Source: Terrimesophilobacter sp963702165
GTDB taxonomy: Bacteria; Actinomycetota; Actinomycetes; Actinomycetales; Microbacteriaceae
DNA: 64,000 nt
Direction: 5' to 3'
Assembly (NCBI GenBank): GCA_963702165.1
Contig: OY969722.1
Span: 558,001 to 622,000, forward strand
The notes below the pieces were generated by a model. That model saw only the letters and a program-made list of their open reading frames with translations, searched no databases and was not told the origin of the DNA. This document shows, one piece after another, positions 9,461 through 17,002 of the stretch (positions are counted from its first letter, which is position 1; the number at the start of each line of letters is the position of its first letter). The position numbers were made by a program, and so were the translations under genes.

Positions 9461-9910
9461 CTATCGTCCGATGCAGATGGTCAGCTCCCACGGAGCCCGC
9501 TCAATCCGCCAGGTTCCGTCAGTGTTCTCGAGCTTGAATTCGCTCTCGCTCTCCCAGCCGTCGCCGCCGATCGGCCCGCGATCGCTCGTCACCGCCACGA
9601 GCACGCCGACATCGGCCTTCTCGGAGCGGATGTCGGTGGAGAGCAGGGTCACGCGAACGCTCCCGCCCGGGAGCTGGGACTGAACGGACTGGCAGTCGTC
9701 AAGGACCTCCTGGGTGAGGTACTGCTGTGCGGTCTCTTCGTCGCCTTCGATGACCGCGGCCGAGTAGCGCTGCACGACACCCTCCGGCGTGTCCGCATCG
9801 AGCAACTCTGGCTCGCCGCGGCCGAACACCACGATGAGTGCGACCACCACTAGCACAGCGATGACGGCGATGACCGCGATCAGTGCGCGGTCGGGCTTGC
9901 GTGCCTCCAT
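9461..9910 (-). CDS. Membrane-anchored DUF4878/NTF2-like protein
   Basis: About 149 residues from the ATG at 9910 (MEARKPDR). One transmembrane helix (about 9-30) precedes an exported domain with DTPEGVVQRYSAAVIEGDEE, a pattern seen in lumazine/NTF2-like DUF4878 domains, and a conserved Cys near the middle (DDCQSVQ) and another near the end (TICIGR) that could pair in a disulfide. The frame is open to 9946, but the extra residues include no better start. Upstream partner of the DUF5671 gene. Confidence 0.7.
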   Translation of the reverse strand: MEARKPDRALIAVIAVIAVLVVVALIVVFGRGEPELLDADTPEGVVQRYSAAVIEGDEETAQQYLTQEVLDDCQSVQSQLPGGSVRVTLLSTDIRSEKADVGVLVAVTSDRGPIGGDGWESESEFKLENTDGTWRIERAPWELTICIGR

Positions 9911-9971
9911 GACATCAGCATGGCGTGAAATGCGGATGATGAACAATCACATCGTCACGGTGATTCGCGTC

Positions 9972-10361
9972 TCAGGTGCCTTCCGCCCCTGAGTGATCGA
10001 GGAGGATCGGCTCCCCGGTCGCGCCGGCGGTGTCGTACCGCTGCCCCACCACCTGGACCTGCTTGTGGATGAGGTCCCACGCCTCCACCACCACGGCATC
10101 GAACCGCTCGTCTCCGACGTCGACGGTGTCGACGCTCGCCACGGCGATCCGGTCGGCGTCGGCTTGGGATCCGGCGAAGCCTCGCGCGACACCCGCGCTG
10201 TCCCTCGGATGTTCGGTCGTGAAGCGGTGCACCACTCGCGCTCCATCCTTCTCGACGATCGCGATTGCCAGCAATTCAGCGCCGGTCTCAGACATGGTGC
10301 CGAGAGCGGTCTGCAGAGTCGCGTCGGTCAACGACACCAACTCCGGTGAGAAGTAGACCAT
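9972..10361 (-). CDS. Hypothetical protein
   Basis: 129 residues, soluble, alpha/beta pattern with LLAIAIVEKDGARVVHRF and RFDAVVVEAWDLIHKQVQV. I do not recognise the family. The gene has codon usage like its neighbours and a -10-like TAGAAT 7 nt before the ATG, which suggests a leaderless transcript. It stands between the membrane-protein pair and the PNPOx-like gene on the same strand but apart from both. Confidence 0.6.
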   Translation of the reverse strand: MVYFSPELVSLTDATLQTALGTMSETGAELLAIAIVEKDGARVVHRFTTEHPRDSAGVARGFAGSQADADRIAVASVDTVDVGDERFDAVVVEAWDLIHKQVQVVGQRYDTAGATGEPILLDHSGAEGT

Positions 10362-10368
10362 GCGTCGG

Positions 10369-10374
10369 ATTCTA
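10369..10374 (-). promoter_or_regulatory. -10 box for leaderless gene
   Basis: On the minus strand the hexamer TAGAAT is separated by CCGACGC from the ATG at 10361. There is no ribosome site, so a leaderless mRNA is likely. Confidence 0.45.
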
Positions 10375-10418
10375 GGGGCACGCGCCAGCGACGCGTGCCG
10401 ACGCGAGTCAGGGGCGGG

Positions 10419-10844
10419 TCACGACTCGCCCACGGTGATCCGTCGCCCGCTCACCCTGGTCGGTCGAATGCGAACCCAGCGGACGCCAGCGCCGGTGATC
10501 CACCGAACCCGGATGCCGCGCTGCTCCGCGAGCCTCGAGATCACCTCCTCGTCGGTGATCTCCTCGGCCTGACCGACCACCAGCACACTCCACGAACCTT
10601 CTGCGTGCGTGTCCGACCCGTCGACCTCGAACGACACCCACGGCCACTGCAGTGCCGCGTGCAGTTTGGCTCCGACCCCGGTCGGGAAGGTGACGTGGCC
10701 GGTGTCGGCGTCGATCACGTGATTGACCGGGAAGATCTCCGGTCGACCTTCGATGACGACACCGAGCCGGCCGAGCCGGGACTCCGCGAGCAACCGCGTG
10801 CACTCCTCGGGGGAGAGGTCGATGAGCCACGTGTGCGGGGTCAT
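10419..10844 (-). CDS. Pyridoxamine 5'-phosphate oxidase-fold protein
   Basis: 141 residues with the split-barrel flavin-binding pattern of the PNPOx-like family: LLAESRLGRLGVVIEGRPEIFPVNHVID, then FPTGVGAKLHAAL and WSVLVVGQAEEI. Such proteins bind FMN, F420 or heme; the cofactor cannot be told here. The ATG at 10844 overlaps the TGA of the debranching gene (ATGA), so translation is probably coupled and this is the last gene of the GT4-debranching operon. Confidence 0.85.
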   Translation of the reverse strand: MTPHTWLIDLSPEECTRLLAESRLGRLGVVIEGRPEIFPVNHVIDADTGHVTFPTGVGAKLHAALQWPWVSFEVDGSDTHAEGSWSVLVVGQAEEITDEEVISRLAEQRGIRVRWITGAGVRWVRIRPTRVSGRRITVGES

Positions 10845-13015
10845 CGGCGCCACCTCGAGTCGGTCACTCCGGCTGTGCGGAGCTCGTGAGCCGGATCGAA
10901 CACCGGCCGAGCTGCGGGCATGATGGCGAGGTCGCCGGTGCCGCCGATCGCGACCCGGTCGTCGCCCAAGTCGATGCGCATCCTTCGGCCGGCCAACGCG
11001 ATGCCGTCCAGATGCAGGCGGTGCACCCACCCTGGCAGGTCGGGCGAGATCCAGAAGCGGCCCTCGGCCGGGACCGGCTCAAGCTGCAGAATCGTGCGGA
11101 GCCACAGCAACGGGGACGCAGCCGACCACGCCTGAGGCGAGCAGGAGGACGGGTACACGGCCGGCTCACCGAGCTCGTCCCGGGAGAAACCGGCGAACAA
11201 CTCCGGCGGTCGGCCGTCGAACTCGACGGCGACATCCAGCTGCCGCTCGATGACGGTCATCGCCGCGTCGTGGAACCCATACCTCGACAGCCCCCACGCG
11301 CAGATGGCGTTGTCATGCGGCCACACCGAACCGTTGTGGTAGCTGACCGGGTTGTAGGCGCGAGCGTCGGCGTCGAGCGTGCGGATGCCCCACCCGCTGT
11401 CCATGCCGGAGCTCAGCAGCCGTTCTGCGACAGTCGCGGCGTACCGGTCGTCGATGATGCCCATCCAGAGGCAATGGCCCATGTTGGAGGACGCGACCGC
11501 GACCCGCCGCTTTTGACCATCCAGCGCGAGCGCGAAGCAACCGGCATCCGGGTCCCAGAATTCGGCATTGAACTGCTCCCGCAGCCGCGCGGCCTTCTCG
11601 AGGCAGCTTTGGCGCAGTTCGTGGTCGTCGGCCAGCGCAGCCAGCTCGGCCCTGGCCAGGTACGCACCATAGGTGTAGGCCTGCACCTCGCAGAGCGCGA
11701 TCGAACCGGTCGCGAGCGTGCCGTCGGCGTGCCGGATGGCGTCCCAGGAGTCCTTCCAGCCCTGGTTGACCAGACCGTAATCGCCCACCCGCTCGTACTC
11801 GACGAACCCGTCGCCGTCCCGGTCGCCGTAGTTCTCGATCCAGTCCATCGCCGCGTCGATGTGCGGCAGCAGCCGCTGAAGCAACTCGGGATCCGGTTGC
11901 CAGCGCTGCAGTTCCGCGGCGACGATGACGAAGAGGAGCGTCGCATCGACGGAGCCGTAGTAGATGTCGGCCTCATCGATGGTGCGGGCGGCGGTGCCGG
12001 TGTAGCGGACTTCGTGCAGGATCTTGCCCGGCTCTTCACCAGACCTCTGGTCGACGCGTGTGCCCTGCAGTCGACCGAGAGTCTGCAGCACCCCGGCGCA
12101 CAGCGACGGGTCGGCGATCAGCGCCATCCACGAGGTCAGCAGTGAGTCGCGGCCGAACAGGGTCATGAACCAGGGTGCGCCGGCGGCGATGAGGGGGAGA
12201 TCCGGGTGACCCTCGTCACGGATGCGCAGGGCCGCAAGGTCATCCGCAGTGCGTCGCAGGGTGCGGACCAACTCGATGTTGTCGCTCTTCACGTCGAGCC
12301 AGAAGCTCTGCTGATGCTCCTCCAGCTCCCGAGCGGCCTCGTGGTTGCTGGCGAGCGGGCCGAAGGGGCCGACCAGGGTGCCGTGGTACGTCGACGCGAC
12401 GGCCACGATCTGGCGCCACGTCTGGCGCGGTTCGAGCGACACTTCCCAGCGAGCACCGGTCTGGGTCACCGACGCGGTGCCGCCGAAGTCGATTTCGACC
12501 GCGCGGTCGCTGTCTCCGGCGCGCCGGAACTCGAGTCGGGAGCCGTCAACCTGGCACTCACGCTCGCGTTCCACCCGGCGGGACTCCTTGACCTCGAAGA
12601 GGTCGGCGAAATCGCAGTCGGCGTCAAGCCCAACCTCGAGCACGGTCGGTTCCAACCCGTGGTTGGTGATCTCGATGAGTTCCTTCATGCCGTCCGCGAA
12701 GGTGCGGCGCCGGAATACGACGATGTCGGCGTCCGCGTGGCCGACCTGAGGCCGTCCGCGGCCGACGAACGTCCTCACGAACGGGGAGGGCGCATCGAGT
12801 CCCAGCGGTTCCGTCACAGCGCCGGCGACCGTGAGCACCCAGTTGGACAGGATGCGGGTGTCGAGCACGAACAGCCCTTGGGTGAACAGCGGGGACATGT
12901 TGCCGTCGCCGTCGGACAGCGCGAAGGACCGGCCGCTGATCAGGGACACCCCGGCCTGCGGCCCGTGCACTGCGGGCACCGGAATGGTTCCTTCGAATTG
13001 TGTGGTGTCAGCCAT
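10841..13015 (-). CDS. Glycogen-debranching-type glycoside hydrolase
   Basis: 724 residues. The N-terminal third is the glycogen-debranching N-terminal domain (SFALSDGDGNM, GLFVLDTRILS, FRRRTFADGMKELIEITNHG); the C-terminal two-thirds is an (alpha/alpha)6 barrel of the amylo-alpha-1,6-glucosidase/GH63-like type, with PWFMTLFGRDSLLTSW, YGLVNQGWKDSWDAI and YHNGSVWPHDNAICAWGL. It should hydrolyse an alpha-glucan or a short alpha-glucosidic compound in the cytoplasm, as no signal peptide is visible. It starts 2 nt after the glycosyltransferase stop. The exact substrate is open: this domain pair is often labelled amylo-alpha-1,6-glucosidase without biochemical proof. Confidence 0.88.
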   Translation of the reverse strand: MADTTQFEGTIPVPAVHGPQAGVSLISGRSFALSDGDGNMSPLFTQGLFVLDTRILSNWVLTVAGAVTEPLGLDAPSPFVRTFVGRGRPQVGHADADIVVFRRRTFADGMKELIEITNHGLEPTVLEVGLDADCDFADLFEVKESRRVERERECQVDGSRLEFRRAGDSDRAVEIDFGGTASVTQTGARWEVSLEPRQTWRQIVAVASTYHGTLVGPFGPLASNHEAARELEEHQQSFWLDVKSDNIELVRTLRRTADDLAALRIRDEGHPDLPLIAAGAPWFMTLFGRDSLLTSWMALIADPSLCAGVLQTLGRLQGTRVDQRSGEEPGKILHEVRYTGTAARTIDEADIYYGSVDATLLFVIVAAELQRWQPDPELLQRLLPHIDAAMDWIENYGDRDGDGFVEYERVGDYGLVNQGWKDSWDAIRHADGTLATGSIALCEVQAYTYGAYLARAELAALADDHELRQSCLEKAARLREQFNAEFWDPDAGCFALALDGQKRRVAVASSNMGHCLWMGIIDDRYAATVAERLLSSGMDSGWGIRTLDADARAYNPVSYHNGSVWPHDNAICAWGLSRYGFHDAAMTVIERQLDVAVEFDGRPPELFAGFSRDELGEPAVYPSSCSPQAWSAASPLLWLRTILQLEPVPAEGRFWISPDLPGWVHRLHLDGIALAGRRMRIDLGDDRVAIGGTGDLAIMPAARPVFDPAHELRTAGVTDSRWRR

Positions 13016-13017
13016 CT

Positions 13018-14139
13018 CTACTCGGCTTGGATGAGTCCGTCGTCGACCCGCTCGCTGCCCAGCATTGCCGCGTAAAGCGCAAGGTGCCTGAGAACCATCC
13101 GTTCTGTCGAGAATCGATTCACCGCTGCGTCGCGGCAGTCATCACGGCTGAGCTGATCAACGGTTGCCAGGGCGTCGGCGAGTTCATCCTCGTTATCGCG
13201 CAGATACCCGGTGATGCCGTCGTCGACGATCTCCGGCGCCGCGCCGGCGGGGAACGCAAGCACCGGCGTGCCGCAGGCCAGCGACTCGATCATGACCAGA
13301 CCGAACGGCTCGCGCCACCGGATCGGGTTGACCAGCGCCGTGGCGCCCTGCAGGAGTTCGATCTTCTGCTCCGGTCCCACCTCACCGATGTACTCGGCAT
13401 CCGCCCCCAGTCGCGGTTCAATGTACTCACGGAAGTAGGCCCGCTCGTTCGGTTCCCACATCTTCGCCGCGATCAGGATGCGGTGACCTGCCTTGCGTGC
13501 GATGTCGATGGCCCGGTGGGCTCCCTTGGTGGGTTCCATCCTGCCCAGGAACAGCACATAGTCGCCGGAGCCGTCGCCCTCGCTGTATTGCTCGACGTTG
13601 AGCCCATGATGGATGACCTGCCGGAATCGCAGTCCCGGTGCGCTCCGCCGCTGGTCGTGGGAGATGGCGATCAGCGACACCTGTTCGTCGACGGGTGCCA
13701 GTGCGTCGACCTGGCTTGGAATGCACTCGCCGTGCAGGGTCGCAGCGACTGGGATGCCCGGCGGGTGCGAGCCGACCATCGTGGGACCAACACTCGTGTG
13801 GTCGTGAATCACGTCGACATCGCGCAGGCTCTTGTAGGCGTCACGCGAGTGGCGCAGCGCGAGCATGGGCGGCTCGGGCGTGCCAGCGGCCTCATCGAAG
13901 GACCAGCGGCGTTGGGCAGGGTGGGTCGATTCGCCGACGGTGAAGAGAACCGGCTCATGCCCGTGGGTCGCGAATCCGTGCAGGAGCTGGTCGATGACCA
14001 TCTCGATGCCGCCGTACCGGGGTGGCGGGATGGGCACGGCGCATGGTGCGATCACGCCGATGCGCATGGAGGGCAGTGACGGCTTTACCTGGCTGGCTGC
14101 GAAGCGCGACTCGGGTCGTTTCGCTGGTTCTTGCTTCAT
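13018..14139 (-). CDS. GT4 family glycosyltransferase
   Basis: GT-B fold retaining glycosyltransferase of about 373 residues. The glycine-rich N-lobe loop PPPRYGGIEMV and the EX7E motif EPFGLVMIESLACGTP, which binds the nucleotide sugar, are present, as is LFLGRMEPTKGAHRAIDIA. It has no membrane helix. The ATG at 14139 (MKQEP) with GAGG upstream is chosen over the first in-frame ATG at 14175. It is the first gene of a tight operon with the debranching enzyme (2-nt gap) and the PNPOx-like protein, which suggests a shared carbohydrate substrate or glycoside (inference). Confidence 0.88.
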   Translation of the reverse strand: MKQEPAKRPESRFAASQVKPSLPSMRIGVIAPCAVPIPPPRYGGIEMVIDQLLHGFATHGHEPVLFTVGESTHPAQRRWSFDEAAGTPEPPMLALRHSRDAYKSLRDVDVIHDHTSVGPTMVGSHPPGIPVAATLHGECIPSQVDALAPVDEQVSLIAISHDQRRSAPGLRFRQVIHHGLNVEQYSEGDGSGDYVLFLGRMEPTKGAHRAIDIARKAGHRILIAAKMWEPNERAYFREYIEPRLGADAEYIGEVGPEQKIELLQGATALVNPIRWREPFGLVMIESLACGTPVLAFPAGAAPEIVDDGITGYLRDNEDELADALATVDQLSRDDCRDAAVNRFSTERMVLRHLALYAAMLGSERVDDGLIQAE

Positions 14140-14249
14140 GATGCCTCGTTCGGGGGTTTGGCTGAACCTAAGCACCGCAACCTGCGCGGAGGCCTGCGCT
14201 GGTCTGATCGCTTCGCGGGAGTCCGCTGGTTCTTGACTGAACGGCGCCT

Positions 14250-15122
14250 CTACACCTGCTGGCCGAGTTCCTGCAGAACGCTGGGGAGCTCGTCGACGAG
14301 TTCGCGCGCCAGGTAGCCGGTTGGGCCGATGCGAGCGGCCAGGCGATCACCGCATGCCGCGTGCAGGTGGGTGCCCCAGCACGCGGCTTGCTCGACCGAG
14401 GCGCCGCGCGCGAGCAGCCCTCCGATGGCACCGGCGAGCACGTCGCCGCTCCCCGAAGTGCCGAGCCCGCCCTGACCGGAGTCATCCACCCACATCCGGC
14501 CATCCGGCGTCGCAATGTGGCCGAAGCTCGTGACGACTGCGCCGAAGCGCTCGGCGATGCGGCGCAGGTCGTCGGCGCGATCATCGAGCTCTCGCCCGAG
14601 CAGCCTGCTTGCCTCGCCCTCGTTCGGTGTCAGCACCAGCCGCCCGCGCAGCTCGCCGATCCGCTGAACGACGTGCGGAATTGCCGCTAGCGCGTATGCG
14701 TCGAGGAGGACCAGGGTCGAACGGCCGACCAGTTCCGGCAGCTCGCCCAGGAGCGTGATCGCCTCGTGTGGGTCGTCCAGGCCGGGGCCGACGACGACAG
14801 CATCCGCGCGGGCCAGTTCGTCTTCCAGTCGGCCAAGACCGTTGCCGCGCACGGAACCGGCGGCGTTCTCGGCAAGGCCGATCACGCCCGATTCCGGCAC
14901 GGCGACAGCGACCGCGGTCGCTACGGAATCCGCGACCGCGATGGTGAGTCGGCCGGCGCCAACGCGCAGGGCGGCGAGTGACGCCAGCATCGCAGCGCCG
15001 GGGGAGCGGCGCGCGCCGCCGATCACCAGGATCGCGCCGCGGTCGTACTTCGAACCCGCCCCACTGGGCAGTGGCCACTCTCGCAGCGCGTTCGGCGTCA
15101 GCGGCTCAGTGTGGGAAGGCAT
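14250..15122 (-). CDS. nnrD: ADP-dependent (S)-NAD(P)H-hydrate dehydratase
   Basis: Ribokinase-like repair enzyme that returns hydrated NADH or NADPH (NADHX) to the reduced cofactor using ADP. The family blocks are clear: GAILVIGGARRSPGAAMLAS near the N-terminus, VVGPGLDD, the LTPNEGEASRLL motif, and the anion-hole/active-site loop GTSGSGDVLAGAIGGLLARG. At 290 residues it is the short dehydratase-only form without the NnrE epimerase domain. Its start overlaps the 3' end of the phosphatase gene by 17 nt, so the two are co-transcribed. Confidence 0.92.
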   Translation of the reverse strand: MPSHTEPLTPNALREWPLPSGAGSKYDRGAILVIGGARRSPGAAMLASLAALRVGAGRLTIAVADSVATAVAVAVPESGVIGLAENAAGSVRGNGLGRLEDELARADAVVVGPGLDDPHEAITLLGELPELVGRSTLVLLDAYALAAIPHVVQRIGELRGRLVLTPNEGEASRLLGRELDDRADDLRRIAERFGAVVTSFGHIATPDGRMWVDDSGQGGLGTSGSGDVLAGAIGGLLARGASVEQAACWGTHLHAACGDRLAARIGPTGYLARELVDELPSVLQELGQQV

Positions 15123-15840
15123 CCCGATCCCCGGTGTGCGCTGTCACTGCGGCACCGGCATCCTGCAGGTGCTCGACGACGTTGTAGGAGTCAACCGTCC
15201 AGGAACCGTCGACCCGCACGAGCCGACTCACCGACGCGTTGAGCACCGGGGTGGACCGTGCCAGCTGAAGGATCTCGGGTTCGGTGAGTCGTTCGCACAG
15301 CGACCGGATGATGGTCACCACCGCGTCGTGGGCGACGATGAGCACTTTGCGGTCGGGCTCGAGCCGGTCGATGTCGCCGAGTGCCGCGCGCAGCCGGAAT
15401 GCGACGTCCACCCACGATTCCCCGCCGGGCGGGCGGTAGTAGTACTTGCCGAGATGCTGACGCCTGGCGGCCTCGGCGGGGTAGCGGGCGATGATGCCGT
15501 GCTTGGTCAGGGCGTCGAGGATGCCGAGCTCGCGGTCGCGAAGCCGCTCGTCGACGATGAGGTCGAGGTCGCAGCGCTGATTCACCGTGAGGCGCCGCGC
15601 GGTCTCCAGCGCCCGGACGTACGGCGAGCACCAGACGACATCCGGAAACTCGTCGTCGGGGAGCGACTGCAGCCAGCGGCCGAGCGCATCCGCCTGCTCC
15701 ACCCCTGTCTCGCTCAACGGGACATCCGCATCCCGGGACGGCAGCTGGATCTCCTCGGCTCCGCTGGATTCGGCCCTGGACGCGGCGATATTGCCGATGC
15801 TCTCGCCGTGGCGGACGAGCGTCAGTGCTGTGACTCCCAT
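15106..15840 (-). CDS. Histidine phosphatase family protein
   Basis: Phosphoglycerate-mutase-like phosphatase of 244 residues. The phosphohistidine motif LVRHGES is at residues 7-13, the second Arg lies in WCSPYVRALETARR, and the second catalytic His is in VLIVAHDAVV. The spacing fits a broad-specificity phosphatase better than a glycolytic mutase. The substrate is unknown. It is the first gene of a pair with nnrD, with overlapping ends. Confidence 0.88.
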   Translation of the reverse strand: MGVTALTLVRHGESIGNIAASRAESSGAEEIQLPSRDADVPLSETGVEQADALGRWLQSLPDDEFPDVVWCSPYVRALETARRLTVNQRCDLDLIVDERLRDRELGILDALTKHGIIARYPAEAARRQHLGKYYYRPPGGESWVDVAFRLRAALGDIDRLEPDRKVLIVAHDAVVTIIRSLCERLTEPEILQLARSTPVLNASVSRLVRVDGSWTVDSYNVVEHLQDAGAAVTAHTGDRDAFPH

Positions 15841-15898
15841 GGCGGCACCCTAGGCCTGAGCGCTGAGCGTCGGACAGGAACGGAGCCCGGCGAGTGCC

Positions 15899-16507
15899 TC
15901 AGGCGCCGAAGGTTCCGGTCTGGATGCCGCCCGCGCGCTCGTAGGTCGCCATGACCACGCCGGTCGATGACACAGTGCTGCTGGTGAGTCGGAGCCCGGA
16001 GGGCATGAGGCCGCTTTCGAACAGTCGCTTGCCGGAACCGATGACCAGCGGGAAGGTCCACACGCGCAAGCCGTCCACGACATCCGTCTTCAGCAGCGAC
16101 TGGATCAGCTTCGCGCTGCCGTGCACCTGCAGTTCCGGCCCGTCCTGTTCCTTGAGTTTGGCGAGGCCCTCGGCGGCATCACCCGGGATGAGCTCGGAGT
16201 TCTGCCAGCTGAGCGCAGGGTTGCCGCGGGAGGCGACGTACTTGGTGGCGTTGTTGAAGGCGCTGGCGCCTTCCTCCTCACTGGCGGTGGGCCAGTACGC
16301 GGACATGATGTCGTAGGTTTTCCGTCCGAGCACCATGGCGAACGGCTGAGCTGTCACCTCGCCCATGACCTCGCCCATCCGCTCGTCCCAGTAGTTCACG
16401 GACCAGCCGCCGTACTCGAAGCCGCTCTCCGTGTCCTCGTCTGGGCCGCCCGGAGCCTGCATGACGCCGTCGAGTGTCACAAAGGTCTGCACAATCAGCT
16501 TTCGCAT
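15899..16507 (-). CDS. Dihydrofolate reductase/RibD C-terminal family protein
   Basis: About 202 residues starting MRKLIVQTFVTLDGVMQAPGG, the typical opening of the YyaP/RibD-C family. Also seen: LGRKTYDIMSAYWP, LQVHGSAKLIQSLL and PLVIGSGKRLFE, which form the NADPH-binding and substrate pocket. These proteins resemble DHFR but their reactions are mostly unassigned. The ATG at 16507 has AAAGGACT 4-5 nt upstream and is preferred over the open frame to 16564, which enters a palindromic repeat. Confidence 0.88.
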   Translation of the reverse strand: MRKLIVQTFVTLDGVMQAPGGPDEDTESGFEYGGWSVNYWDERMGEVMGEVTAQPFAMVLGRKTYDIMSAYWPTASEEEGASAFNNATKYVASRGNPALSWQNSELIPGDAAEGLAKLKEQDGPELQVHGSAKLIQSLLKTDVVDGLRVWTFPLVIGSGKRLFESGLMPSGLRLTSSTVSSTGVVMATYERAGGIQTGTFGA

Positions 16508-16574
16508 GTCGAGTCCTTTCGATCGTCCCAGTGTGACCGAGTCCCGCCTGCATCGAAATAGCACGATCCCTATT

Positions 16575-16638
16575 CATCGAGTCGGGAGTTGTCGCCCAAA
16601 TGAACCCGCTCATAAGGGCAACAACTCCCGACTCGATG
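16575..16638 (-). repeat. 64-bp intergenic palindrome (family 1), copy A
   Basis: Near-perfect 23-bp inverted arms beginning CATCGAGTCGGGAGT and ending at GCCC, one mismatch between arms, around an 18-nt loop. The loop edges read AAAT and ATAA on the plus strand; reversed they match TTAT and ATTT of the copies at 26312 and 49065, so this copy is in the opposite orientation. It starts 4 nt after the stop of the DUF4242 gene. Confidence 0.9.
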
Positions 16639-16642
16639 GGAT

Positions 16643-16918
16643 TCAGGGCTGGTAGAAGTACGGGTCGAGCACGCGCACCTCGGTGATGTTGTCGATCGGC
16701 AGCGAGTTCAGCTCGGCCACCTCCCGGATCGCCTCCGGGTTGGGGCCGTCGTACACGCAGAACGTCTTGCCGTTGTCGGGCGTGACGTACGAGTGCAGCC
16801 AGGTGACCTCGCGGCTCGCGTTGTTGCCGACGACCGACATGCAGGCGTTGCTCCCGGCCGCGTTCAGCGGGATGGTGAGAGTGTCCGGGAAGGTGCGCTC
16901 GATCAGGTAGCGGGGCAT
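16643..16918 (-). CDS. DUF4242 (SCO4226-like) protein
   Basis: 91-residue ferredoxin-fold protein of the DUF4242 family: MPRYLIERTFPD at the start, VTWLHSYVTPDNGKTFCVYDGPNPEAIR and the closing VLDPYFYQP. Relatives include the nickel-binding Streptomyces protein SCO4226; metal binding here is only inferred. The ATG at 16918 is preceded by GGAGG with 5 nt spacing. The gene is followed at once by a family-1 palindrome. Confidence 0.85.
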   Translation of the reverse strand: MPRYLIERTFPDTLTIPLNAAGSNACMSVVGNNASREVTWLHSYVTPDNGKTFCVYDGPNPEAIREVAELNSLPIDNITEVRVLDPYFYQP

Positions 16919-17002
16919 GTTGACCTCCAGTTCTGGGCCGGCCCTGCGCCGGCACAGCCCAGCCTTCGCGAACATCAACGCCGCCACATGGGTGACCATT
17001 GC

